Shown piece by piece: positions 28,090 to 35,091 of a DNA stretch of 64,000 nucleotides. The DNA is from Fibrobacter sp. UWB11 (lineage in GTDB: Bacteria; Fibrobacterota; Fibrobacteria; Fibrobacterales; Fibrobacteraceae). The notes under the pieces are model-generated. The model was given only the letters and a program-made list of their open reading frames with translations. It searched no databases and had not been told where the DNA came from. The DNA lies in assembly GCF_900143015.1 (NCBI RefSeq), contig NZ_FSRT01000002.1:801198-865197 (forward strand). The letters are read 5' to 3'. Numbering within the stretch: the stretch's first letter is position 1; each line of letters opens with the position of its first letter. A program made the position numbers and the translations under genes.

Positions 28090-28735
28090 TATTACCTCGG
28101 GTGACTAGAGCGTACACCTGTTCTTCTTCTGGAAGTGTGTATTGTTGAATACGCACATTAGGATCATTTTCCAAATGGACAATATTATTGTAACTCTTGA
28201 GGGTGACAAATGTACCACCTTTCTTGAGTCCAACTTGGGCGCGTTCCCAATCATTTTCGAAAGTCGAGAGGGCACGGCAGCTGATAAAGTCAAGGTCGGT
28301 CAGGCCGGAAGTTTCAAAGCGCTTGCCGACGACAGTCAAGTTATCCAAGTGGAGTTTTTCCTTGACCATCTGCATAAAGTTCACGCGCATGTGGCGCGGT
28401 TCGACAGCATAGAACTGCACGTTCGGCATAGCAATCGCAAGCGGGAAAACTGGGCAACCCGCCCCAGCACCCATATCAGCCCAACGCTTCGTGTCATCCT
28501 GAGTGGACACTGACTTCCCTAAAAACACAAAGGGAACGAGCGAGTCGGCTATGTGCCTGCTTAAGAACTTTTCAGAATCCTTTGCCGAAATCAAGTTGCC
28601 AAATTCCTTGGTGTCCACCACCAAGTCTGCAAATTGGTAAAGCTTGTCGAGAGTCTCTTCGGACAATTGCACACCATGTTCTGCCAAGAACTGGTTCAAG
28701 AGATTTTGCTGCGCTTTGTTAGTTCTATAACTCAA
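28082..28735 (-). CDS. rsmG: 16S rRNA (guanine-N7) methyltransferase RsmG (GidB)
   Basis: RsmG methylates G527 of 16S rRNA using SAM. The 217 residues have the family N-terminus (LYQFADLVVDTKEFGNLIS), the HIADSLVP motif and the SAM site WADMGAGAGCPVFPLAIAMP. Between them, residues about 74-82 (SVSTQDDT) are encoded by a dispersed repeat and are extra relative to the family. The gene commonly neighbours parAB near chromosomal origins. Confidence 0.95.
   Translation of the reverse strand: MSYRTNKAQQNLLNQFLAEHGVQLSEETLDKLYQFADLVVDTKEFGNLISAKDSEKFLSRHIADSLVPFVFLGKSVSTQDDTKRWADMGAGAGCPVFPLAIAMPNVQFYAVEPRHMRVNFMQMVKEKLHLDNLTVVGKRFETSGLTDLDFISCRALSTFENDWERAQVGLKKGGTFVTLKSYNNIVHLENDPNVRIQQYTLPEEEQVYALVTRGNNE
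28491..28515. repeat. In-frame dispersed repeat in rsmG
   Basis: GTGTCATCCTGAGTGGACAC matches the GTCATCCTGAG start of intergenic copies (35019, 55491). It falls in a surface loop just before the SAM-binding motif and keeps the frame. Confidence 0.7.
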
Positions 28736-28742
28736 GTTTTTT

Positions 28743-28776
28743 TATTGTCATTCCCGCCACCGAGCGGGAATCTCCC
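28743..28776. repeat. Dispersed palindromic repeat (CATTCCCG type)
   Basis: GTCATTCCCGC followed by an inverted GCGGGAATC, just upstream of rsmG. The same type occurs at 35064 and 44603. Confidence 0.7.
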
Positions 28777-28798
28777 TTTTGTTGGAATTTTGGTTGCA

Positions 28799-28814
28799 TG
28801 TTTCACGTGAAACC
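28799..28814. promoter_or_regulatory. parS site 1
   Basis: TGTTTCACGTGAAACC matches the conserved parS palindrome TGTTNCACGTGAAACA at 15 of 16 positions (last base differs). It lies 64 bases upstream of the rsmG start. Confidence 0.9.
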
Positions 28815-28823
28815 TTATGAGCC

Positions 28824-29083
28824 GAGAGTCGCAGAACATACTTGTATGTTCTATGACCGAGGCGATTAAGGTAGGACACGAAGTGTCCAAATATTTTCGA
28901 TCCGAATTGAAATTTAGCATAACTTTTTTAGAAAACAAACAAATAACTCCCCCACTATAAAACTTTTATAAAATATATGTTGATAACATTTTGATAAATG
29001 TTGAGAAACTGTTAAGGTGAGAGTCGCAAAAATAAGCTTGCTTATTTTTATGACCGAACCGCCAATTTTGCGCTTGCGCAAAA
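28824..29083. repeat. Hairpin repeat units 1 and 2
   Basis: Unit 1 has GAGAGTCGCA, a hairpin AGAACATAC-TTG-TATGTTCT and TATGACCGAG (28824-28861), then a second hairpin GGACACGAAGTGTCC (28874-28888). Unit 2 (29019-29058) repeats GAGAGTCGCA and TATGACCGA around a different stem (AAAATAAGC/GCTTATTTT), followed by TTTTGCGCTTGCGCAAAA (29066-29083). Flanks are conserved while stems vary with pairing kept. No gene lies in 28736-29300. Confidence 0.8.
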
Positions 29084-29116
29084 CTTGTTAAGGTTTGAAT
29101 GCGAAGACGTGCTTTA

Positions 29117-29132
29117 TGTTCCACGTGAAACG
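29117..29132. promoter_or_regulatory. parS site 2
   Basis: TGTTCCACGTGAAACG, 15 of 16 matches to the parS consensus (N may be C). It forms the left end of a hairpin repeat unit that is duplicated at 30917. Confidence 0.88.
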
Positions 29133-29230
29133 CAGCCGAGGTCAGAAAGAGAAAAAAATGCTTGCATTTTTTCATTTGCTGACCGATGGGTGTTGGACTA
29201 CGATGTAATCGTAGGCCCAACATAGGGTGA
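29133..29230. repeat. Hairpin repeat unit 3 (parS-linked)
   Basis: After parS site 2 come GAGGTCAGAAAG, a hairpin AAAAAATGC-TT-GCATTTTTT, TTTGCTGACCGATGGGTG and a second stem GGACTACGAT/ATCGTAGGCC. The first 80 bases are nearly identical to 30933-31000. GGTCAG and CTGACC also pair, giving one long stem. Confidence 0.82.
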
Positions 29231-29249
29231 GATATGAGGCGAGTGAAGC

Positions 29250-29279
29250 AAAAAAATTCCCTCGCATTCATAGCGAGGG
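29250..29279 (-). terminator. Terminator of the 29301-30089 gene
   Basis: On the minus strand a hairpin CCCTCGC-TATGAAT-GCGAGGG is followed by AATTTTTTT, 22 bases past the stop of the next gene. Confidence 0.85.
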
Positions 29280-29300
29280 TTATCTGTTTTTAATGGTTAA

Positions 29301-30089
29301 TTACTTTAAAAATTGGACTGTGAATTTTCCTTTAGCAGGTCGTCCCATTAAATCAAAATGTCTGCGTTTTTCGATATGTAGTTTTTGGCGGGCTGTATTA
29401 TGAATTGATGTTTTGCCATTTTTTCGTTCATGGAAAAAGTAGGTAACTGTTTTGTGATCAAGTCCTTCTTCTATATATGTTTTGCTGAGTGTAGGTTTCC
29501 CATTTATAACAGCGGTTTCATATCGGTACCATATAGTTTGGTAATTGTCGCGATCATCTTTCTGATAGCATGTATTAGTATCTTTTTCATCCATGACAAT
29601 AATCTCGGTTTGGTCGCGTCTGAAAATGGTATCGTTTTTCATGACATAGATGAAAGTATGTTCATCTTCATCATCAATGTCGGTAATGGCTATGGAGTCT
29701 CCATCAAAATACATAGTTGTTGTCGGTGAAAAACTCATACTGTCTATCGCAGTACTTATGGTCCATATATTTCCTTCGTGAGAGACCTTGATACTATCAT
29801 GAGGTATATTAGTTGTTTTATAGGACCATTCCCCATTACGGAGGTTCGCTTCATAGATGCTATCGATTTTTTCATTGTTCCAGTATGCTTTCCAGATGTA
29901 GATGGATTTGCCTCTGGTTTCGGCTGTTCCTTTGTCCCAGTATGCACTGTCTGGAACGAGACCATCATAATTTTCATCGAACATTGCAATTTCCATTTTT
30001 TCTAAATCGAAAATTGCCTGGATGCAATTGGCCGAAGCTTGAGAAAATAGAACTAAAGCGGAAAGTATAAGTATGATTTTCTTCTTCAT
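29301..30089 (-). CDS. Secreted protein of unknown function
   Basis: The 262-residue product has a clear signal peptide (KKIILILSALVLFSQASA, cut near 20). The mature part is Asp/Thr-rich and beta-predicted, with CYQKDDRDNYQ and WYRYETAVINGKPT. The C-terminal FDLMGRPAKGKFTVQFLK resembles the sorting tails found on many secreted Fibrobacteres-Bacteroidetes proteins, which is suggestive only. It lies in the parS region and has its own terminator. Confidence 0.65.
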   Translation of the reverse strand: MKKKIILILSALVLFSQASANCIQAIFDLEKMEIAMFDENYDGLVPDSAYWDKGTAETRGKSIYIWKAYWNNEKIDSIYEANLRNGEWSYKTTNIPHDSIKVSHEGNIWTISTAIDSMSFSPTTTMYFDGDSIAITDIDDEDEHTFIYVMKNDTIFRRDQTEIIVMDEKDTNTCYQKDDRDNYQTIWYRYETAVINGKPTLSKTYIEEGLDHKTVTYFFHERKNGKTSIHNTARQKLHIEKRRHFDLMGRPAKGKFTVQFLK

Positions 30090-30152
30090 GTATTGTAATA
30101 TAGTAAATAAATTAATTTGTGAGTATTATATTGGAAAAATTATGGAATCGAC

Positions 30153-30914
30153 TTATGGCTTTACCGCAGGCTTAACTTGAGGTGGATTTTGTTCATGTCG
30201 CGAAAAGTTTTCCATGAAGAACGGGAGTGTAATTATCTTAAAGAACCAACCAATGTTGCGTTGCTTGTTGGTGATTTCGAAAGAGACACCTGCTGTTACC
30301 TGAGCTAAGAAAATTCCAAATTGAATCCCCACTTCTTCAACGAATCCGAATTCTTTGAACGAATAATGAAATTTGTTGTCTTTTTCCTCAGATCTGAGAA
30401 ACCATTCTATAGCATGACTTTCGGCTAGCGCAACTCCAGAAAGATTGTTCCCATACAATATGTACTTTGTTGTACCGGATGCAAGCCACAATCCTCCAAA
30501 TGCTATTTTCTGCAAAGTGCTTTCTTTGGGAGCCGCCATTCCGAGAATGCTAAATCCTACAGAGATTGCTGCACTTCCGATTGATAAGTCATCGATTTTC
30601 TTGTCTCCTTCGGTTCTTTCTAACCTGCGATCAAATCGTAAAAATGTAAAGTCTGCGAGCAGTCGGTCAATGCTGAAAAGTTTGCTCCCCAAGTTTTGTG
30701 CGCTCATGCAAAATATATCCACTTCAAATCTTTTAGTGGATGTATATCCTACCCCTCCTAGGAATATTACCTGGAATGGGTTGTATTTGTTTTCGTAGAT
30801 GTTGCTTACATCTATAGAAAAAGTAGAATCCTGCACTGAATCTTCCAATGCAGATATCTTTGCAAAAGCGAAAGATATAGAAATGAGGAATATGGTAATA
30901 GACTTTTTAATCAT
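30153..30914 (-). CDS. Hypothetical exported protein, paralogue A
   Basis: The 253-residue product has an N-terminal signal (SITIFLISISFAFA) and several hydrophobic stretches. It shares distinctive strings with the gene at 31175-31882: GVGYTSTKR, FDRRL followed by a charged turn, GGLWLASGTTK and TNKQRNIGW. The two are therefore duplicates of one family I do not recognise. The C-terminus has a Pro-rich tail. Presumably in the envelope. Confidence 0.6.
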   Translation of the reverse strand: MIKKSITIFLISISFAFAKISALEDSVQDSTFSIDVSNIYENKYNPFQVIFLGGVGYTSTKRFEVDIFCMSAQNLGSKLFSIDRLLADFTFLRFDRRLERTEGDKKIDDLSIGSAAISVGFSILGMAAPKESTLQKIAFGGLWLASGTTKYILYGNNLSGVALAESHAIEWFLRSEEKDNKFHYSFKEFGFVEEVGIQFGIFLAQVTAGVSFEITNKQRNIGWFFKIITLPFFMENFSRHEQNPPQVKPAVKP

Positions 30915-30916
30915 AA

Positions 30917-30932
30917 TGTTCCACGTGAAACG
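30917..30932. promoter_or_regulatory. parS site 3
   Basis: TGTTCCACGTGAAACG, identical to parS site 2 and embedded in the same duplicated context, just upstream of the 30153-30914 gene (3 bases from its start). Confidence 0.88.
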
Positions 30933-31170
30933 CAGCCGAGGTCAGAAAGCGAAAAAATGCTTGCATTTTTTCATTTGCTGACCGATGGGTGTTGGACTAT
31001 GGCTTTGCCATAGTCCAAACATGCGATAGCGAGTGTTGCAAAAATATGCTTGCATATTTTTATGACCGAGCATGAGCATGTAGGACTATGATGAAATCAT
31101 AGTCCAAACATGATATGAGGCGAGAGAAGCAGGAATGAACATAAATGTGTTATTTATGTCCTTCGCTCCA
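30933..31170. repeat. Hairpin repeat units 4, 5 and 6
   Basis: Unit 4 copies unit 3 but its second stem is GGACTATGGC/GCCATAGTCC. Unit 5 (31030-31110) has GAGTGTTGCA, stem AAAATATGC/GCATATTTT, TATGACCGAG and a second stem GGACTATGAT/ATCATAGTCC. Unit 6 (31112-31170) has GATATGAGGCGAG as at 29231, then a stem GAACATAAAT/ATTTATGTCC. The whole gap between the two paralogous genes is repeat; no gene is seen in it. Confidence 0.82.
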
Positions 31171-31174
31171 TTGT

Positions 31175-31882
31175 CTAGATTACAAAAGGTATTGCTAAGA
31201 AGAATAATTTTGCATACCATCCTATGTTACGCTGTTTGTTTGTTACTTCCAACGATATGCCAGAAGATATGTAGGCGACTACTAAATTTAATTGAACGCC
31301 GATTTCTTCAATGAAACCGACCTCGTTAAAAGCATAATCTGTCTTTCTGTCATGTTTGGTGTTGCTAAGGAACCATTCAAAGGCGTGTGTTTCTACGAGC
31401 GATATGCCGAATATGGGATTTTCTATCACTGCGAATTGCGTTGATCCGGAAGACAACCATAACCCACCAATTGCGATTTTTCGCATTGTACTTTTTTTGT
31501 CGGTGAATCGGGATATGCTTCCGAATACTAATGTTCCAATAATTGCCCCAAGGGAACTTTCGTTGATTTCTTTTCCGTTTTCTTTTCTTGTTAGACGTCT
31601 ATCGAATCGCAATGGGATGAAATCGAATTCCAATCGTTTATTGTCGAAGGCTCCCATTATACTGACGGATAATCCGTTGAGTTCGAGTCTTTTTGTGGAA
31701 GTGTATCCTACCCCAACTAATTTTAAGGAAATGAGGAGGTCGAAATTGTTGGATTTGGTGGTGTCGATGTCTAGGTTACTATCGATTGATTTTTCAATAG
31801 GAGATGTGTCCTCGTAATTGTTTGCGAGGACAAATGATGCTGAGACAAAGAATATGGTAAGAGCTTTATACAGTAATCTCAA
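31175..31882 (-). CDS. Hypothetical exported protein, paralogue B
   Basis: The 235-residue paralogue of the 30153-30914 product. It has a signal peptide (ALTIFFVSASFVLA) and the shared strings GVGYTSTKR, RFDRRLTRKENGKEI, GGLWLSSGST and TNKQRNIGWYAKL. The function is unknown. Its start overlaps the end of the VOC gene by 17 bases, so it may be co-transcribed with it. Confidence 0.6.
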   Translation of the reverse strand: MRLLYKALTIFFVSASFVLANNYEDTSPIEKSIDSNLDIDTTKSNNFDLLISLKLVGVGYTSTKRLELNGLSVSIMGAFDNKRLEFDFIPLRFDRRLTRKENGKEINESSLGAIIGTLVFGSISRFTDKKSTMRKIAIGGLWLSSGSTQFAVIENPIFGISLVETHAFEWFLSNTKHDRKTDYAFNEVGFIEEIGVQLNLVVAYISSGISLEVTNKQRNIGWYAKLFFLAIPFVI

Positions 31883-32270
31883 TTCTGTTCCCTTCGGGGT
31901 CGAGGACTACACTTTCATAATACCCATCGCCGGTTGTTCGAGGTTGACCTACAACGGGTACACCTTCAGAAGACATTTGTTGGGTCAGGTGGTCTACCTC
32001 TTCTTTTGAACCAACGGAAAAGGAAAGATGGGTGAAGCCAAGATGTTCCACGTGAAACATCTCGACAGTCCCAACATTTCGTTCAACACATATGTCAGGG
32101 CGGTGCATGACTTCCAGGCGGGCACCATCATCGAAGGTAATGAATCTGCTGGTAAACTGTTTTGTCGGGTTGTGGTAAATTGGGTGGACTACCCCGCCGA
32201 AGTATTTCCGGTAGAACTCACATACCCTATCGATGTCTTTAACCCAGATGGCAATATGTTCAATCTTCAT
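31866..32270 (-). CDS. VOC/glyoxalase family protein
   Basis: The 134-residue product has the two beta-alpha-beta-beta-beta modules of the vicinal oxygen chelate superfamily: MKIEHIAIWVKDIDRVCEFY, then HLGFTHLSFSVGSKEEVDHL and YYESVVLDPEGNRIEI. Metal-ligand candidates are H5, E60 (LEVMH region), H83 and E130. The substrate is unknown. The start is at the MKIEHIAIW methionine, not the upstream ATG at 32306. A perfect parS lies inside the gene and encodes MFHVEH. Confidence 0.82.
   Translation of the reverse strand: MKIEHIAIWVKDIDRVCEFYRKYFGGVVHPIYHNPTKQFTSRFITFDDGARLEVMHRPDICVERNVGTVEMFHVEHLGFTHLSFSVGSKEEVDHLTQQMSSEGVPVVGQPRTTGDGYYESVVLDPEGNRIEITV
32044..32059. promoter_or_regulatory. parS site 4, inside a coding region
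   Basis: TGTTCCACGTGAAACA matches the parS consensus at every position. It lies within the VOC-family gene, where it encodes FHVEH on the minus strand. Confidence 0.92.
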
Positions 32271-32376
32271 AAAATGATCATTTGGAACAACATTATTAAT
32301 ATACATAAAAGCGACCTATTTGCCATTATTATATAGTGAATTATATTTAATAGTGAAATATTTATAGGAGGTTTTC

Positions 32377-32880
32377 GTGATCAATATTGAAGTTATCCAG
32401 GGCGATATTACCAAGCTTAAAGTCGATGCCATCGTGAATGCGGCGAATTGTTCGTTGCTGGGAGGTGGCGGTGTCGATGGAGCTATACATCGTGCGGCAG
32501 GTCCGGAACTTTTGCAGGCGTGTATTCCCCTGAAAGGTTGTGAGACGGGCAAGGCCAAAATCACTCCCGGGTTTAAGCTTCCGGCGAAGTTTGTGATTCA
32601 TACCCCGGGACCGGTTTATCGTGACGGTCAGCATGGTGAACCTGAACTTTTGGAATCGTGCTATAAAAGCTGCCTTGCTCTTGCCGAAGAGAATAATTGT
32701 GAGACTGTCGCCTTCCCTGCTATTTCCACCGGCGTCTATGGCTACCCTTGGAAGGCTGCAACCGAAATTGCCGTGAAAACTGTTCGCGAATTCTCGGCGA
32801 AGATTGTTAAGAAGGTTATCTTCTGCTGCTTCAGTGCAGAGATGGAAAAGATTTATCGAGACGTTTTTAAATGTGCATAA
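32377..32880 (+). CDS. Macro-domain protein (ADP-ribose hydrolase, YmdB-like)
   Basis: The 167-residue single macro domain binds ADP-ribose and probably removes O-acetyl or protein-linked ADP-ribose. The motifs [27 protein letters not shown] and [12 protein letters not shown] (diphosphate loop) are complete. The start codon is GTG, backed by a strong AGGAGG four to five bases upstream. It diverges from the VOC gene. Confidence 0.92.
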   Translation: MINIEVIQGDITKLKVDAIVNAANCSLLGGGGVDGAIHRAAGPELLQACIPLKGCETGKAKITPGFKLPAKFVIHTPGPVYRDGQHGEPELLESCYKSCLALAEENNCETVAFPAISTGVYGYPWKAATEIAVKTVREFSAKIVKKVIFCCFSAEMEKIYRDVFKCA

Positions 32881-32895
32881 TATAGGACCGTCGCT

Positions 32896-33315
32896 TTGGA
32901 ATTTATTATCATTTTCCTTCTCTCTGTACCTGTTATTGTTTTTTCTCTCCATCGTAAGCGGGTTCTGCTTATCGCTGAAATTCGATGGGAATCTCAGCCA
33001 GTAATGTTTACTATTGTTTTGGCTACGTATTGTTTGTGTGCTGTTGCCAGTCTTTGCAATTGCTTACCATTACTTGAAATTGTTTTTCCTAAAGTGATTG
33101 CCCCTTCGTCCGAAAGTTTGGAACTTCTTAACTTCATTACGGGTTTTGAGTTTTGTTTTGCAGGGGCGCTTGTGTCGGTATTTGCAAGAGTTGTTACGAT
33201 ACGCAAAAAGAACTATACCTGGAAAAGCTCGCCAAAGGTTAGAGGGACGATATTGGCGGTGTGCATTCTCATGTCGGCAGGGGCGCTAGAATTATTAATT
33301 TCTATATTGGCATAA
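32896..33315 (+). CDS. Small membrane protein of unknown function
   Basis: The 139-residue product has four hydrophobic segments (about 2-17, 35-58, 78-100 and 117-138). The start appears to be TTG; no ATG is available near the N-terminus. It sits 15 bases after the macro-domain gene and 19 before the PPOX gene, so all three may be one operon. No family recognised. Confidence 0.5.
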   Translation: MEFIIIFLLSVPVIVFSLHRKRVLLIAEIRWESQPVMFTIVLATYCLCAVASLCNCLPLLEIVFPKVIAPSSESLELLNFITGFEFCFAGALVSVFARVVTIRKKNYTWKSSPKVRGTILAVCILMSAGALELLISILA

Positions 33316-33334
33316 AAACAAAAAGGAACATCTT

Positions 33335-33733
33335 ATGGAAGAAGTCAAGAATTTCATCAAGGAATGCGGGGCCTATTTCCTCGCAACAGTCGATGGTGAC
33401 GAACCGAAGGTGCGCCCGTTCGGGACCATCAATATTTTCGAGGGCAAGCTCTACATCCAAACCGGCAAGTCCAAGAATGTTTCGAAACAGATCCAGAAGA
33501 ACGGCAAGGTTCAGCTTTGCGCCATGAACAAAACTTGCAATAAGTGGCTTCGTTTGAGTGGAACTCTCGTTCGTGATGACCGCCGTGAACCCAAAGTCCA
33601 CATGCTCGAAGCTTACCCCGAGCTCAAGCGTATGTATTCCCCGGACGATGAAAACACCGAAGTCCTCTATTTCAAGGATGCAACTGCCACGTTCTGCAGC
33701 TTCACTGAACCGCCGCGTACTGTGACATTTTAG
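33335..33733 (+). CDS. Pyridoxamine 5'-phosphate oxidase-like flavin-binding protein
   Basis: The 132-residue protein belongs to the split-barrel PPOX superfamily: YFLATVDGDEPKVRPFG, LYIQTGKSKNVSKQIQKN and VQLCAMNKTCNKWLRLSG. Such short members usually bind FMN or F420 and reduce varied small molecules; the substrate here is unknown. A terminator-like hairpin follows. Confidence 0.85.
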   Translation: MEEVKNFIKECGAYFLATVDGDEPKVRPFGTINIFEGKLYIQTGKSKNVSKQIQKNGKVQLCAMNKTCNKWLRLSGTLVRDDRREPKVHMLEAYPELKRMYSPDDENTEVLYFKDATATFCSFTEPPRTVTF

Positions 33734-34226
33734 TTGATTGTTGAAAAAATTCAAATATTTTATAAACGCCGGGTTCTACGTGAAACTCGGTTCTTTTTTA
33801 TTTGTGAATAATTATCGATTTATGTATGTTGATAAAACGGAGTATTTTTATAAACAATGATATGCTGAAATAAATATGAGTTTCAAAATCATTAAATTTT
33901 TGTTGATAGCTATTGTTTATATTTTTCCACTAAATGATGTTTCACGTGAAACAAATAATAAAGTAGGTGGATAAATTGTAAAAAATGATGTTAAACTGTG
34001 AAAATCTTATTTTAAATATGTACATTATATCAACACAGCGTATTTTAGAGTATATGTCGAATCCAAAATGCGCGATTAATTTTTTGCGACTTTACGTACA
34101 CCCCTTCTTTGTTTTTGTAGGTGAATGTGAATAGATTTTTGACTATTTATAGTGCTATTTCTACGAAATAATTGCCTGTGGTAACAGGAGTAAATTTGCA
34201 ATTGTTATATTTTGGCTGGAGGATTT
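33734..34226. other. AT-rich intergenic region with parS and DnaA-box-like sites
   Basis: No gene is visible. A terminator-like hairpin with CCGGGTT...AAACTCGG and a T run lies at 33770-33797. Three near-matches to TGTGGATAA in one orientation follow (TGTGAATAA 33803, TGTTGATAA 33827, GGTGGATAA 33966), around a perfect parS. The region is very AT-rich and lies at the turn between mainly leftward and mainly rightward genes, which makes it a candidate origin region, unproven. Confidence 0.4.
33938..33953. promoter_or_regulatory. parS site 5
   Basis: TGTTTCACGTGAAACA, a perfect 16-base palindrome identical to the parS consensus, in the AT-rich gap before the 34227 gene. Confidence 0.95.
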
Positions 34227-34940
34227 ATGCAGGATAATACGAAACGCGGAGAACAGGCTCTTTTTTGGATGAAAGTCCTTTTTGTACTTTTCATCCTATT
34301 GTTTTTTGTAAATAACGCCTTTGATGATTCCATGAAAAGCATGCAGCAAGATTCGGTTGTCCTTGCTGTTGTTTATATCATCTATAGTTTTATTTGTGGA
34401 ATAGGCTTTTTGGTTTCTTCGGTGATGTTCCTGGTTTATTATTTCTCATGGCTTCACCGTGCGATTGCAAATTTGCGCGTTATAGCGAAACCGGATTTTT
34501 CACCTGTCGGTGCAATTATTCTTACTCTGATTCCGATTATTGGATTTGTTCTGCATTTTTGGATTTTCAACGACATGGCCGTGTGCCAGGAAAAATGCAT
34601 GGAAGAGCGTGGTCTTTTGAAGGAACGTTTCCCGAAAAAATTGTTGATCGCTTGGTTCTTCGCGACGCTTGCAGTCGTGGTGCTTATGTTCCAACATTCT
34701 GAAATGACGGTTGTGAATGTCATTGAAAATTTGTTCTTTGTAACAAGCATTGGTCTGTATATCAAATTCTTCACCTTCTACATTGCGCAAGAACGTGAAC
34801 TTTTCCAGTATCACACCGAGACGCTTTTCCAGAAACGTGTAGATGAAGCAATCCGTGAACGTGATATCGAACGCGCTGCCGAGATGCTTCGCAAAAGTGA
34901 AAATAAAGAACCCCCTCAAACTGAAGACGTTCAACCCTGA
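34227..34940 (+). CDS. DUF4328-like membrane protein
   Basis: The 237-residue product has five or six membrane segments. The central WLHRAIANLRVIAKPDFSP and ALILTLIP-type region followed by WIFNDMA resembles DUF4328 proteins, whose function is unknown. A charged C-terminal tail (RERDIERAAEMLRKSENKE) is cytoplasmic. The start at 34227 has GGAGG five bases upstream; an earlier in-frame ATG at 34212 does not. Confidence 0.65.
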   Translation: MQDNTKRGEQALFWMKVLFVLFILLFFVNNAFDDSMKSMQQDSVVLAVVYIIYSFICGIGFLVSSVMFLVYYFSWLHRAIANLRVIAKPDFSPVGAIILTLIPIIGFVLHFWIFNDMAVCQEKCMEERGLLKERFPKKLLIAWFFATLAVVVLMFQHSEMTVVNVIENLFFVTSIGLYIKFFTFYIAQERELFQYHTETLFQKRVDEAIRERDIERAAEMLRKSENKEPPQTEDVQP

Positions 34941-34970
34941 CAAGAAATTTAAATGTGCGCCAAGTACAAA

Positions 34971-35090
34971 CTGTCATCCTGGAGGCGCGAAGCACCGATA
35001 GGATCCATTAAGGCATTCGTGTCATCCTGAGCGAAGTGTAACGGAGTCGAAGGATCTCAGACTCGTCATTCCCGTGTAGGCGGAAATTTC
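34971..35090. repeat. Cluster of three dispersed repeats
   Basis: In order: GTCATCCTGGAGGCGCG...AGGATCC (34972-35006), GTCATCCTGAGCGAAG...GTCGAAGGATC (35020-35056) and GTCATTCCCGTG...GGCGGAAA (35064-35088). It fills the gap between convergent genes and may act as transcription terminator or merely be a repeat hot spot. Confidence 0.8.
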
Positions 35091-35091
35091 A

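Noticed and set aside
28732..28938. 68-codon minus-strand frame upstream of rsmG
   Set aside because: Made up of repeat, parS and hairpin sequence; no ribosome-binding site.
28820..31170. CRISPR array
   Set aside because: Units are irregularly spaced, unequal in length and palindromic with varying stems; no cas genes in the window.
33772..33787. Sixth parS-like site (GGTTCTACGTGAAACT)
   Set aside because: Three mismatches and it forms the stem of a terminator-like hairpin after the PPOX gene.
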